A stretch of 13,748 bases of DNA from Actinomycetota bacterium (GCA_027318945.1 DAHVOF010000096.1:1-13748); one strand, 5' to 3'. Shown: positions 1-8,581, counted from the first letter of the stretch. Translations and numbers: made by a program. The notes: a model not told the origin generated them from the letters alone.

Positions 1-1167
1 GGCGTGCCACTAGTGACCCAAGGAGGCAATACGGGGCTAGTCGGCGGAGCTATTCCGGTGCGTAAAGCAATAATTCTTAGCACAAAGTTCCTGGGCGGAA
101 TTGAAATAGAATCAGGGACGCAGATCGCGAAGGTTGGCGCAGGTGTAACTCTAGGTGAGCTGAATGCGCTGGCTAAAACGTATGGACTTCGTTTTGCAGT
201 CGATATGGCATCTCGCGATAGCGCAACGATTGGTGGGATGGTTGCGACAAATGCCGGAGGAATCAATGTGATTCGCTATGGAGGAATGCGCCGCCAGCTT
301 ATCGGCATTGAAGCGGTCCTGGGCAATGGCCAGCTAATAAGCAGATTGGACGGGCTGGACAAGGACAATGCTGGCTACGATTGGTCGTCAATTCTCTGCG
401 GTTCGGAAGGGACGCTTGGTGTTGTGACTAGGGCAATGATGAAATTGGTGCCATTGCCGGCTCATAAATCCGTTGCACTCCTGGCGGTGGACGATCTCGG
501 AGACGCGGTTGACGTCATGGTGGAGGTGAAAAAGCGATTCAGATTTCTATCCGCCGCCGAGTTCATGACCAGCAGAGGACTTGCTTTAGTTCAAAGGCTG
601 CAGGGCGCAAAGTGGCCTCTTGCTACCATCCCTCCATACTCGCTTCTGCTTGAGGTTTCCGACGATAGCGATGCAACCGAGGAGCTTGCAGCTTTTTTAG
701 AGGAAAGCGGTGTCGTTCGAGATGCAGTCTTGGCGGATGACTCCGCAAGTACCGGGCTTTGGTATTGGCGGGAGCGACATACGGAGGCCATTAGCCGATA
801 TGGACTTGTTAGGAAGTTGGATGTTGCCGTCCCGGTAAGGTCGATCGCCCGATTCGTGAATGAAGTGCAGGAAATAGTTGAGCTAGAGCGACCTTTAGCA
901 GATGTGGTGTTGTTCGGTCACCTGGGCGACGGTAATGTCCATGTCAATTTGCTTAATTTGGGCTCAGGGGACGACCAGCTTGATCACGAGATCTTGGCAG
1001 TCGTGGCATCCTATGGCGGCTCGATTTCTGCTGAGCATGGCATTGGGAGAGCAAAGGTCGCGGATCTCTCCCTGACTAGAACGTCTGCCGATATCGAATC
1101 CATGGTCAGCATAAAACGGGCTTTGGATCCCTCCTTAATCCTTAATCCAGGTGTCCTTTTCGGATAA
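1..1167 (+). CDS. FAD-binding D-2-hydroxyacid dehydrogenase (GlcD / D-2-hydroxyglutarate dehydrogenase-like), 5' partial
   Basis: A flavoprotein of the FAD-oxidase C family, which oxidises a D-2-hydroxyacid such as D-lactate, glycolate or D-2-hydroxyglutarate to the 2-oxoacid. The frame is open to the first base, and the protein begins inside the FAD-binding (PCMH-type) domain at the pyrophosphate-binding motif QGGNTGLVGG, so an N-terminal part, perhaps 60-90 residues, lies upstream; the GTG at position 4 is not a credible start. Counting from that GTG, TIGGMVATNAGG (75-86) and GSEGTLGVVT (from 133) complete the FAD fold. The C-terminal domain carries GHLGDGNVH (His306 and His313) and SAEHGIG (Glu344, His345), the metal and substrate-binding residues of this family. 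The QGGNTGLVGG and SAEHG wording is closer to D-2-hydroxyglutarate/D-lactate dehydrogenases than to typical GlcD (inference). The substrate cannot be fixed from sequence. It ends 47 nt before uvrA, with no obvious functional link. Confidence 0.88.
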   Translation, partial: GVPLVTQGGNTGLVGGAIPVRKAIILSTKFLGGIEIESGTQIAKVGAGVTLGELNALAKTYGLRFAVDMASRDSATIGGMVATNAGGINVIRYGGMRRQLIGIEAVLGNGQLISRLDGLDKDNAGYDWSSILCGSEGTLGVVTRAMMKLVPLPAHKSVALLAVDDLGDAVDVMVEVKKRFRFLSAAEFMTSRGLALVQRLQGAKWPLATIPPYSLLLEVSDDSDATEELAAFLEESGVVRDAVLADDSASTGLWYWRERHTEAISRYGLVRKLDVAVPVRSIARFVNEVQEIVELERPLADVVLFGHLGDGNVHVNLLNLGSGDDQLDHEILAVVASYGGSISAEHGIGRAKVADLSLTRTSADIESMVSIKRALDPSLILNPGVLFG

Positions 1168-1214
1168 TTGATTGCGTCGTTGGGTGCAGCTTTAAGGGTA
1201 GCCTGATAGGTATA

Positions 1215-4082
1215 GTGGCAGACAAGCTGATCGTCAAGGGTGCCAGAGAGCATAATCTCAAGGACATCTCGGTAGAGATGCCCAGAAACAGTTTTGTAGT
1301 AATTACGGGACTTTCGGGCTCGGGAAAATCGTCCCTTGCATTTGACACGATATTTGCTGAGGGTCAGAGGCGCTACGTGGAGTCGCTGTCTGCCTATGCA
1401 CGGCAATTTCTCGGACAGATGGATAAGCCGGATGTTGATTTTATTGAAGGTTTGTCACCTGCGATCTCTATTGATCAAAAGTCCTCTTCCCATAATCCAC
1501 GTTCAACGGTAGGCACAATCACCGAAATCTACGATTATCTACGCCTGCTGTACGCCAGGGTCGGGCAGCCCCACTGCCCCAACTGCGGCGACCTCGTATC
1601 GCGACAAAGTCCATCTCAAATTGTCGATACCGTTATGGCTCTGGCTGAAGGTACCCGCTTCAGTGTAATGGCACCTGTAGTCAGAGGCCGGAAGGGCGAA
1701 TATCTTACCCTCCTAGATGATTTAGCGAAAACGGGATATGCGAGAGTGAGAATCGACGGACAGAATTACGAGCTGTCCGAAAGGGGGAAAATTGATCTCG
1801 GTAGGTATGAATCCCACACTATCGAGGTGGTGGTAGACAGGCTTATCCGTCGGGAAGGCATCGAGAGACGGTTGACAGATTCAGTCGAGACCGCGTTAAA
1901 AATCGCTGACGGTGTAGTCGAAATCCTGGTTCAAAAGGACTCTCTAAATACGACCGACAATAATGAGGAAGTATTAATCTTCTCCGAGGCATGTGCATGT
2001 GTAAAATGCGGGATCTCGCTGGGCGAATTGGAACCAAGGAACTTTTCCTTCAATTCACCTTATGGAGCGTGCTCAAGCTGCCTCGGGCTTGGAACAAGGT
2101 TTGAGGTTGATCCGGACCTGGTTATACCGAATCCAAATCTTGCCTTAGCTCAAGACGCGATTGCGCCATGGGCCTCGGCGCGCTCCAGCTACTTTAGAAG
2201 GTTGCTGGCGGCTTTGTCGGAACAATATGGATTTTCGCTTAACGCGCCGTGGAAGAGCCTTTCCGACGAGGTGCGGCACCTAGTACTTTATGGTGATTCC
2301 GCCGGACCTGTAACTGTTAGGTATACCAACCGTTTCGGGACCAGGCGACGTATTAACTTTAACTACGAAGGCGTAGTGGAGTATCTCCAGAGAAGGCACT
2401 CTGACGCAGAGACGGACTACCAGAGAGAGTTAGTCGAAGGATACATGCGGCAGGCTCCCTGCCATAGTTGTGCCGGCGCACGATTAAAACCCGAATTTTT
2501 GGCCGTCACGGTCGGCGACTTCAGCATATTTGAGCTCTGTTCCTTGTCGATCAGGAGCTGCCGTGAAAGTCTCAATCAACTCAGTTTAAGCGACAGAGAC
2601 AAACTCATTGCAGCGGCTGTCATGCGAGAGATACTAGCTCGGCTTGATTTTCTCCTAGACGTGGGCCTCGACTACCTTACCCTAGCGAGGCCGGCGGCAA
2701 CTCTTTCTGGAGGTGAAGCGCAGAGGATTCGCTTAGCCTCTCAGATTGGATCGGGTTTGACAGGGGTTCTTTATGTGCTCGACGAGCCATCAATAGGACT
2801 TCATCAGCGTGACAACAATAGGTTGATCGAAACGCTTATAAAACTCAAGCGACTCGATAACACGGTGATCGTTGTCGAGCACGACGAGGAGACCATTCGC
2901 GCAGCTGATTTTGTGATCGACATGGGGCCGGGAGCTGGAGAACATGGTGGCGAGGTGGTGGCAATTGGATCCGTGGAGGATCTCATCAATGAGCCTCGGT
3001 CCATCAGCGGAGCGTACCTCGGTGGGAGGAAAGTGATAACGGTTCCTCTTCGGCGCCGAAAATTAACTTCGGATTGGCTCGTGGTCAAGAATGCTCGCCA
3101 AAATAATTTAAGGAATCTTGATGTAGAAATTCCCCTTGGAGCCTTCGTCGTCGTTACGGGGGTTTCGGGTTCGGGGAAGTCTTCGCTGGTCAACGAGATT
3201 CTTCTGAAGGCATTGCTTAAGAGCGTTTACGGTTCCAAGGTTGTTCCGGGTTTGCATGATCAAATCATTGGCGTCGAAAATATCGATAAAGTGGTAGACA
3301 TCGACCAGTCGCCAATTGGACGTACACCGCGATCGAATGCAGCGACGTATACCGGTGTATTTGATCACATAAGGAAGTTATTCGCTCAAACTCCCGAGGC
3401 GAGGGTTAGGGGATACCAACCCGGAAGATTTTCCTTCAATGTCAAGGGAGGCCGATGCGAGGGTTGTGCCGGCGACGGAACGTTGAAGATAGAAATGAAC
3501 TTTCTTCCTGACGTCTATGTTCCTTGCGAGGTTTGCAAAGGTTCCCGCTACAACAGAGACACGCTAGAAATAATGTTCAAAGGCAAGAATATCGCGGATG
3601 TTTTGAACATGTCTTCTTCCGAAGCCCTGGACTTCTTTTCGAACCAGTCGTCCATTGTACGCTATCTGTCGACGCTGGTTGAAGTAGGTCTCGGCTACAT
3701 TAGGCTTGGTCAACCTGCTCCGACGTTGTCGGGAGGTGAGGCGCAAAGAGTGAAATTGGCCTCGGAACTCGCGAAAAGACCAACTGGCCACACGATATAT
3801 ATTCTCGATGAGCCGACAACGGGGCTGCACTTCGATGATATCAGTAAGCTCCTTCTCGTACTTGGGAAGCTCGTCGATTCCGGGAACACCGTAGTAGTTA
3901 TTGAACACAACCTTGATGTGATCAAAACGGCGGATTACATAATCGATTTGGGACCAGAAGGAGGAGATCGGGGAGGCCTGGTGATTGCCAAGGGAACCCC
4001 AGAAATGGTTGCGGAATCTGACACGAGCTACACCGGTTCCTATCTCCGGGCTGTCCTTCGAAACCCCGGGCAGTCTCGATGA
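1215..4082 (+). CDS. uvrA: UvrABC excinuclease subunit A
   Basis: UvrA is the damage-recognition ATPase of nucleotide excision repair; as a dimer it finds distorted DNA and loads UvrB. The 955-residue length fits the family (about 940-970). Two ABC ATPase modules are visible: Walker A GLSGSGKS at 32-39 and GVSGSGKS at 649-656, signatures LSGGEAQR at 497-504 and 838-845, each followed by a Walker B of the type LDEPS/LDEPT. Zinc-binding cysteine pairs occur at C262/C265 with C286/C289 in the first half and C748/C751 with C771/C774 in the second; another CxxC is at C121/C124. The start is GTG; the next residues, ADKLIVKGAREHNLKD, match the family N-terminus directly, so this start is secure although the Shine-Dalgarno (AGG at 1208-1210) is weak. 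No LexA-type operator is visible in the 47 nt upstream. uvrC follows 23 nt downstream, suggesting cotranscription. Confidence 0.98.
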   Translation: MADKLIVKGAREHNLKDISVEMPRNSFVVITGLSGSGKSSLAFDTIFAEGQRRYVESLSAYARQFLGQMDKPDVDFIEGLSPAISIDQKSSSHNPRSTVGTITEIYDYLRLLYARVGQPHCPNCGDLVSRQSPSQIVDTVMALAEGTRFSVMAPVVRGRKGEYLTLLDDLAKTGYARVRIDGQNYELSERGKIDLGRYESHTIEVVVDRLIRREGIERRLTDSVETALKIADGVVEILVQKDSLNTTDNNEEVLIFSEACACVKCGISLGELEPRNFSFNSPYGACSSCLGLGTRFEVDPDLVIPNPNLALAQDAIAPWASARSSYFRRLLAALSEQYGFSLNAPWKSLSDEVRHLVLYGDSAGPVTVRYTNRFGTRRRINFNYEGVVEYLQRRHSDAETDYQRELVEGYMRQAPCHSCAGARLKPEFLAVTVGDFSIFELCSLSIRSCRESLNQLSLSDRDKLIAAAVMREILARLDFLLDVGLDYLTLARPAATLSGGEAQRIRLASQIGSGLTGVLYVLDEPSIGLHQRDNNRLIETLIKLKRLDNTVIVVEHDEETIRAADFVIDMGPGAGEHGGEVVAIGSVEDLINEPRSISGAYLGGRKVITVPLRRRKLTSDWLVVKNARQNNLRNLDVEIPLGAFVVVTGVSGSGKSSLVNEILLKALLKSVYGSKVVPGLHDQIIGVENIDKVVDIDQSPIGRTPRSNAATYTGVFDHIRKLFAQTPEARVRGYQPGRFSFNVKGGRCEGCAGDGTLKIEMNFLPDVYVPCEVCKGSRYNRDTLEIMFKGKNIADVLNMSSSEALDFFSNQSSIVRYLSTLVEVGLGYIRLGQPAPTLSGGEAQRVKLASELAKRPTGHTIYILDEPTTGLHFDDISKLLLVLGKLVDSGNTVVVIEHNLDVIKTADYIIDLGPEGGDRGGLVIAKGTPEMVAESDTSYTGSYLRAVLRNPGQSR

Positions 4083-4105
4083 GTGGTTCATAAAGTAGAG
4101 GTTTC

Positions 4106-5977
4106 GTGATCAAGCGCATAACCCCGTCGCTTATTCCGAAGGAGCCCGGGTCATACTTATTTAAAGACGGCGACGGCCGCGTTATTTACGTTGGCAAGGC
4201 GACCTCGCTTCGCAACAGGCTCGGTAGCTATTTCCAACCGATTGGCAATCTTCATCCCAGAACCGCCGCCATGGTGTCTGAAGCAAAATCGGTTGAGTGG
4301 ATTGTTGTGAACAACGAAATCGAGGCCCTCATACTCGAACACAATCTCATCCAAAAGTTCCGACCTCGCTTCAACGTTAGGATGACTGACGACAAGAGCT
4401 ACCCATTCTTGGCCATCAGCACGGATCATCAATGGCCCCGAGCTGGTATCATGCGCGGTCAGCGCAAGAAAGGCGCCCGGTATTACGGTCCCTATCCCCA
4501 CCAAGCGGCAATACGAGAAATACTTGACTTGATACTGCGTACATTTCCTATTCGAACATGTCTGGATGGCCAGTTCGTTCGGCATGAGCGTCTTGGGAGG
4601 CCGTGCCTTTTGTATCACATAGGCCGATGCAGCGGACCGTGCATCGGAGCCATCACCGCCGAGCGGTACAATCAGCTGATTGCGGAGATGGGAAGGTTTC
4701 TCAAAGGCGAGACAAAGGAGTTTGTAGAGAAGGCTAAGGCAGAGATGAGAAGTGCCGCAAAAGAGCTGAATTTTGAGCAGGCTGCGCAAATTCGTGACAG
4801 GTTGGCGCTGATCGAAAAAGCTATCGACAAGCAGCAGATGGTTGGCGGGGAGTCATTCAATTCGGATATCTTTGGCGTTTTTGAGGACGAGATAGAAGCC
4901 GCTGTACAGATTTTTTTCGTGCGTAGAGGGAGAGTCGTGGGGCGAAAAGGGATCCTGATCGATAAGGTGGAGGACCTCGACTCGGCTTCGCTTCTCGGGC
5001 AAGTTCTAGAGAAATATTATTCCGAAACACCTCTTGAAATTCCGATCGAGATCATTGTGCCCTTGTTTCCAGCTAATTGTGAAGTCATCGAACAGTGGAT
5101 CGCGAGTATTCGAGGAGGACCAACTCATATAAGGGTTGCAACGCGGGGGGATAAGCGAGCTCTCTTGGAAACGGTGAGTAATAATGCGGCAGCAGAGTTC
5201 AAGAGAAATCGGATGTCGAGAGCTACAGACCACAATTCGCGTGCACGAGCGCTTACTTCATTAGCCGAGGCTCTCGGTATCTCTGCACCGCTTTTGAGGA
5301 TCGAGTGTTACGACATGAGCCACCTCCAGGGCACCAACTATGTCGGTTCGATGGTTGTCATGGAAGACGGATTGCTCAAAAGATCGGACTATCGTCGGTT
5401 CAGAGTCAACATCGATAAAAATGACGATTACGCAGCCATGTACGAGGTACTTAGCAGGCGCCTGAATCATCTAATGGAGCCTGAAGACAGTAGACATACC
5501 GGGTCATCTGTCCGGAGATTCTCTTATCCACCGTCCCTGATACTTGTAGATGGTGGTAAAGGCCAGTTGAGAATGGCCCAAGAGGCACTTCGTGATTCAG
5601 GATATTCGGGCGAAATCGCTCTCGCCTCTCTTGCCAAGCAATTCGAAGAGGTCTTCGTGCCGGATAAAGTTGATCCGGTCCGGATTCCGCGGGGATCCGA
5701 CGCCATTTACCTTCTTCAGCAGCTTCGCGACGAGGCTCATAGATTTGCAATATCCTATCATCGCGAGTTACGGACAAAAGGAATGACTCTCTCGGCCCTG
5801 GAGTCAACACCAGGAGTTGGACCAGCGCGAGTTAAGAGGCTTTTAAGCCAGTTCGGAACTATAAGAAGGCTGAGAGCTGCATCTCTCGACGAACTAGAGG
5901 GCATTGGCTGGCTGCCCAGCTCTGTCGGGCGTAACCTTTACGAAGTCCTTCATGGCATAACCGAGCAAAGTCACTGA
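4106..5977 (+). CDS. uvrC: UvrABC excinuclease subunit C
   Basis: UvrC is the nuclease that cuts on both sides of the lesion after UvrB has been loaded. All expected parts are present in 623 residues. The N-terminal GIY-YIG nuclease domain, which makes the 3' incision, begins at PGSYLF (Tyr17) and YVGKA (Tyr28). Four cysteines at 152, 167, 175 and 179 match the positions that bind a [4Fe-4S] cluster in E. coli UvrC. A UVR domain for UvrB contact lies at about 205-240. The RNase H-like domain, which makes the 5' incision, has its catalytic triad at Asp403 (CYDMSH), Asp482 (LVDGGKGQ) and His545 (EAHRFAI). A tandem helix-hairpin-helix DNA-binding region covers about 562-620. The start is GTG, preceded by AGAGG at 4097-4101. 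No uvrB gene is in the window. The methyltransferase gene begins 24 nt after the stop. Confidence 0.98.
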   Translation: MIKRITPSLIPKEPGSYLFKDGDGRVIYVGKATSLRNRLGSYFQPIGNLHPRTAAMVSEAKSVEWIVVNNEIEALILEHNLIQKFRPRFNVRMTDDKSYPFLAISTDHQWPRAGIMRGQRKKGARYYGPYPHQAAIREILDLILRTFPIRTCLDGQFVRHERLGRPCLLYHIGRCSGPCIGAITAERYNQLIAEMGRFLKGETKEFVEKAKAEMRSAAKELNFEQAAQIRDRLALIEKAIDKQQMVGGESFNSDIFGVFEDEIEAAVQIFFVRRGRVVGRKGILIDKVEDLDSASLLGQVLEKYYSETPLEIPIEIIVPLFPANCEVIEQWIASIRGGPTHIRVATRGDKRALLETVSNNAAAEFKRNRMSRATDHNSRARALTSLAEALGISAPLLRIECYDMSHLQGTNYVGSMVVMEDGLLKRSDYRRFRVNIDKNDDYAAMYEVLSRRLNHLMEPEDSRHTGSSVRRFSYPPSLILVDGGKGQLRMAQEALRDSGYSGEIALASLAKQFEEVFVPDKVDPVRIPRGSDAIYLLQQLRDEAHRFAISYHRELRTKGMTLSALESTPGVGPARVKRLLSQFGTIRRLRAASLDELEGIGWLPSSVGRNLYEVLHGITEQSH

Positions 5978-6000
5978 TAAAGGCGTTTAGCCTCTTCAGT
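5973..6000 (+). other. Two-part stem-loop between uvrC and the methyltransferase gene
   Basis: ACTGA (5973-5977, containing the uvrC stop) pairs with TCAGT (5996-6000), and AGGC (5981-5984) pairs with GCCT (5990-5993) around a GTTTA loop, separated by a small 3x2 internal loop. There is no T tract, so it does not look like an intrinsic terminator. It ends one base before the methyltransferase ATG, where a Shine-Dalgarno site would be expected and none is seen. It could affect ribosome reinitiation or mRNA stability, or be chance. Confidence 0.35.
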
Positions 6001-6001
6001 A

Positions 6002-6769
6002 ATGGATATGAACTCTGAATCGCCTTTATTTAGTGAATTCGATGAGATTGCAGGCGAACTTTGGGAAAATAATGCTCAATGGTGGCAGAGAGGCTTTACG
6101 GAAGGCGCAGATCCGGAATACGAGGAGCAGATCGTTCCACTGCTGCGCTACAACCTCACTAGTTCCCATCGAGTTCTCGATGTAGGAACTGGAGAAGGTC
6201 AGCTGTCACGCATAGCGAGCAAGGTGCATGGCGTGACATTCGTAGCAGGAATAGATCCCACTTGGCCCCAGATCGAAGAGGCGCACAAAAGGTCTTCGCA
6301 CATCGCGTATTCCCGGTCCGAGGCTGCTGCAATTCCCTTTTCGAACGGCTCGTTCGATACCGTCATAGCGTGTCTAGTTTTCGAGCACATCTCTGATGTG
6401 GCGGGAGCAGCAGCTGAGGTGTCGAGGGTTCTCGAAGTTGGCGGCACTTTTCTATTCTTTCTTAATCATCCTTTATTACAGACACCCAATTCTGGATGGA
6501 TCGACGACCATATAATAGGGGAGCAGTACTGGAGAATTGGGCGGTATCTAATTGAAGAACGGACTGTGGAAGAGGTCGAAAAAGATGTCTATATACCATT
6601 CATTCACCGGCCGTTACATACCTACGTGAACATGCTTGCGGGTGTGGGACTTTTCCTCACCCATATGGAGGAACCATCTCCACCTAGGGGCTTTTTGGAT
6701 AAGGCGCCGGAGTATCTCGAGGCTGCCACCATCCCGAGGCTGATGTTTATGAGGTTTACAAAGGCATAG
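6002..6769 (+). CDS. Class I SAM-dependent methyltransferase (methyltransferase domain 11 type), substrate unknown
   Basis: A 255-residue protein with a Rossmann-type methyltransferase core. Motif I VLDVGTGEGQ (58-67) binds S-adenosylmethionine, Asp85 in AGIDPTW is the acidic residue after strand 2 expected to bind the ribose, and FDTVIACLVFEHISD (118-132) is the motif around strand 4. An unusually aromatic N-terminus (FDEIAGELWENN, then WW) precedes the core. The C-terminal part, with HRPLHTYVNML and EEPSPP, is typical of small-molecule methyltransferases of the UbiE/cyclopropane style rather than of DNA or RNA methyltransferases (inference). There is no signal peptide or membrane segment. 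The ATG at 6002 is preceded by no clear Shine-Dalgarno; another in-frame ATG at 6008 is possible. It sits between uvrC and rapZ and is likely read in the same transcript, but the context does not reveal the substrate. Confidence 0.85.
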   Translation: MDMNSESPLFSEFDEIAGELWENNAQWWQRGFTEGADPEYEEQIVPLLRYNLTSSHRVLDVGTGEGQLSRIASKVHGVTFVAGIDPTWPQIEEAHKRSSHIAYSRSEAAAIPFSNGSFDTVIACLVFEHISDVAGAAAEVSRVLEVGGTFLFFLNHPLLQTPNSGWIDDHIIGEQYWRIGRYLIEERTVEEVEKDVYIPFIHRPLHTYVNMLAGVGLFLTHMEEPSPPRGFLDKAPEYLEAATIPRLMFMRFTKA

Positions 6770-6814
6770 GCGGCTGAAGTGCGTCGTGTATCGAAGTTGG
6801 CCGCGGAGGTACGT

Positions 6815-6821
6815 AAAGGGG
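6815..6821 (+). promoter_or_regulatory. Ribosome binding site that sets the rapZ start
   Basis: AAAGGGG lies 9 nt before the ATG at 6831. It supports that ATG over the upstream in-frame GTG at 6786, which would add 15 residues that RapZ proteins do not have. Confidence 0.6.
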
Positions 6822-6830
6822 TGTGGTCGA

Positions 6831-7685
6831 ATGAGCGAATTCGTGATAGTTGCTGGAATGAGTGGAGCCGGCAGATCGAATGCAGCCGCAGTTTTCGAAG
6901 ACCTCAACTGGTTCGTCATTGACAACATGCCCCCCGCGCTAATTTCAAAGGTGACGGAACTTGTAAACCGTCCGGGTTCAGAGACTGAGCGGGTGGTGCT
7001 CGTCATTGGACGTGGCGGCTCGGACTACATGGCCGATCTCAGCCCTGAGCTGGACAGCCTGCTCGCCTCGGGTGCACGGGTTCGAGTGCTGTTTCTCGAC
7101 TCCTCCGACGAGGTGCTTATACAGCGGTATGAAGGTACCCGCAGAAGGCATCCTCTGGGCGGTGCAGGGCTCGCGGAGGATATCAGGCGCGAACGGGAAA
7201 TGCTGGCCTCACTGAAGGATCAAGCTGACATTGTGATTGATACTTCGGAGCTGAATGTTCATGAACTTCGCGACAAGATATTAAGCTTCTTCGAATCCGA
7301 AGAACATGACCCGATAATGAGGATCTCCATTGTATCGTTCGGATACAAATACGGCATTCCACGAGATGTTGACCTCATCTTCGATGTCCGATTTATTCCG
7401 AATCCACATTGGATCCCAGAGCTACGGCCCCACACGGGGTTGGAGAAGGGGGTAAGGGAGTATGTCTTGGCGCAGAGCGAGTCGATCGAGTTTCTGAAGA
7501 AGCTCGATGACATGTTCGACTTTTTGCTTCCCGCCTTTCAAAAAGAGGGAAAATCATATCTGAATATCGCCATAGGCTGCACTGGTGGTAAGCACCGCTC
7601 GGTTGCAATTGCGGAGGGGATGTTGCCGGTATTTCGCAAGAGGGGATTTGACCCAAGAGTCAGCCACAGGGATATTTCGAGGTAG
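6831..7685 (+). CDS. rapZ: RapZ / YvcJ family nucleotide-binding protein
   Basis: RapZ-family P-loop protein. In E. coli RapZ is the RNA adaptor that controls glucosamine-6-phosphate synthase through small RNAs; in Bacillus the homologue YvcJ binds and hydrolyses nucleotides. In Actinobacteria its role is less clear, so the E. coli mechanism should not be assumed here. Starting at the ATG at 6831 gives 284 residues, exactly the length of E. coli RapZ. The Walker A loop is GMSGAGRS (9-16), with Arg15 in place of the usual Lys, a change also seen in mycobacterial homologues. VIDNMPP (29-35) follows. The C-terminal domain has FDVRFIPNPHW and the GCTGGKHRS signature (249-257), both family hallmarks. 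yvcK starts 2 nt after the stop, implying translational coupling. Confidence 0.96.
   Translation: MSEFVIVAGMSGAGRSNAAAVFEDLNWFVIDNMPPALISKVTELVNRPGSETERVVLVIGRGGSDYMADLSPELDSLLASGARVRVLFLDSSDEVLIQRYEGTRRRHPLGGAGLAEDIRREREMLASLKDQADIVIDTSELNVHELRDKILSFFESEEHDPIMRISIVSFGYKYGIPRDVDLIFDVRFIPNPHWIPELRPHTGLEKGVREYVLAQSESIEFLKKLDDMFDFLLPAFQKEGKSYLNIAIGCTGGKHRSVAIAEGMLPVFRKRGFDPRVSHRDISR
7679..7682 (+). promoter_or_regulatory. yvcK ribosome binding site inside the rapZ 3' end
   Basis: GAGG overlaps the last codons of rapZ and lies 5 nt before the yvcK ATG at 7688, so ribosomes finishing rapZ could pass directly to yvcK. Confidence 0.55.
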
Positions 7686-7687
7686 CA

Positions 7688-8581
7688 ATGTCATTAACAA
7701 ACGGCAAAGAGCTAGTTGTTGCTCTGGGAGGCGGGCACGGACTTGCGGCTTCGCTACGCTCACTCGTACTAGCAGGCGCAGATCCTCTAGGCGTGGTATC
7801 GGTTGCGGACGACGGCGGCTCAAGCGGGAGAATTCGAGCTGATTTTGGACTCGAACCGCCTGGTGACGTGAGAAAGTGTTTGGTTGCTCTTGCTGCGCAC
7901 TCGTCGATCTGGACCTCCGTATTCGACTACAGGTTTGAGAGCGGGGAACTGTCGGGACACAGCTTGGGCAATTTGATAATTGCAGGCCTCACAGAGGTTA
8001 CGGGAGATTTCACCTTTGCAATCAAGCTCGCTCAAGATTTGATAGGTGCAAAAGGTGCGCTTCTCCCGTCCTCCACTGAGCCGGTTACTCTGGCGGCAAA
8101 GGTGGGCGGACAAGTCGTAATCGGCCAGGTGAATGTAATGCGCTCTAGCGGAATTGAGTCTGTATACACAATTCCTGAAAGTCCTCCGGTCCCCGAAGCG
8201 GTTCTAGCCGCGATCAAAACCGCGGGCACCATCGTCGCAGGACCTGGCTCGCTCTTTACGTCAGTTCTTGCCGTTCTTTGTGTTCCGGGCATCCAGTCGG
8301 CTGTCAAAGAGAGCTTTGGGCAAAAGATTTACGTAGTGAATCTTAGGCAGCAGCCGTCTGAGACGCTTGATTTTAATATTTCTGATCACATTAGAGCCTT
8401 GGTGGAGTACGGGTTTGTGCCGGACTTAATTTTGGCAGATAATGCATTCATGGAACTTGGAGATTCGCTCAGTTTCTGTAAAAGAATTGGCGCGAAGCTA
8501 GTCGTTCATCAACTTGCAGATCCCAGCGGGCGCGTCCACGACCCAATTTTGCTTGCCAATGCATTTAAAGAATACGGTTAA
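7688..8581 (+). CDS. yvcK: YvcK / CofD-like gluconeogenesis factor
   Basis: A member of the YvcK (GlmR) family, related in fold to CofD 2-phospho-L-lactate transferase. In Bacillus and mycobacteria the protein is needed for growth on gluconeogenic carbon sources and for normal cell shape and envelope synthesis, and it binds UDP-sugars. The 297 residues carry the N-terminal glycine loop LGGGHG (13-18; the HG form is usual in Actinobacteria), ADDGGSSGR (40-48), PPGDVRK (57-63), SGHSLGN (89-95) and GPGSLFTSV (from 185), all characteristic of the family. It is soluble, with no signal peptide. It is slightly shorter than the Bacillus protein, ending at NAFKEYG. It forms a pair with rapZ. In most Actinobacteria whiA comes next; here gap follows after 138 nt. 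Confidence 0.96.
   Translation: MSLTNGKELVVALGGGHGLAASLRSLVLAGADPLGVVSVADDGGSSGRIRADFGLEPPGDVRKCLVALAAHSSIWTSVFDYRFESGELSGHSLGNLIIAGLTEVTGDFTFAIKLAQDLIGAKGALLPSSTEPVTLAAKVGGQVVIGQVNVMRSSGIESVYTIPESPPVPEAVLAAIKTAGTIVAGPGSLFTSVLAVLCVPGIQSAVKESFGQKIYVVNLRQQPSETLDFNISDHIRALVEYGFVPDLILADNAFMELGDSLSFCKRIGAKLVVHQLADPSGRVHDPILLANAFKEYG

Noticed and set aside
4157..4789. Long open frame on the - strand (210 codons) opposite uvrC
   Set aside because: It lies wholly antisense to a certain gene, shows no recognisable domain, and is explained by the codon pattern of uvrC. The same holds for the other antisense frames, such as 3564-4091.
6341..6357. Perfect inverted repeat TCGAAC-N5-GTTCGA that resembles an actinobacterial LexA (SOS) box
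   Set aside because: The spacer is 5 nt rather than the required 4, it lies inside the methyltransferase coding region, and a 6-bp repeat like this is expected a few times by chance in 13.7 kb.
6786..6830. Upstream GTG start for rapZ adding 15 residues
   Set aside because: The added residues do not match RapZ proteins, while the ATG at 6831 gives the exact family length and has AAAGGGG at a suitable distance.
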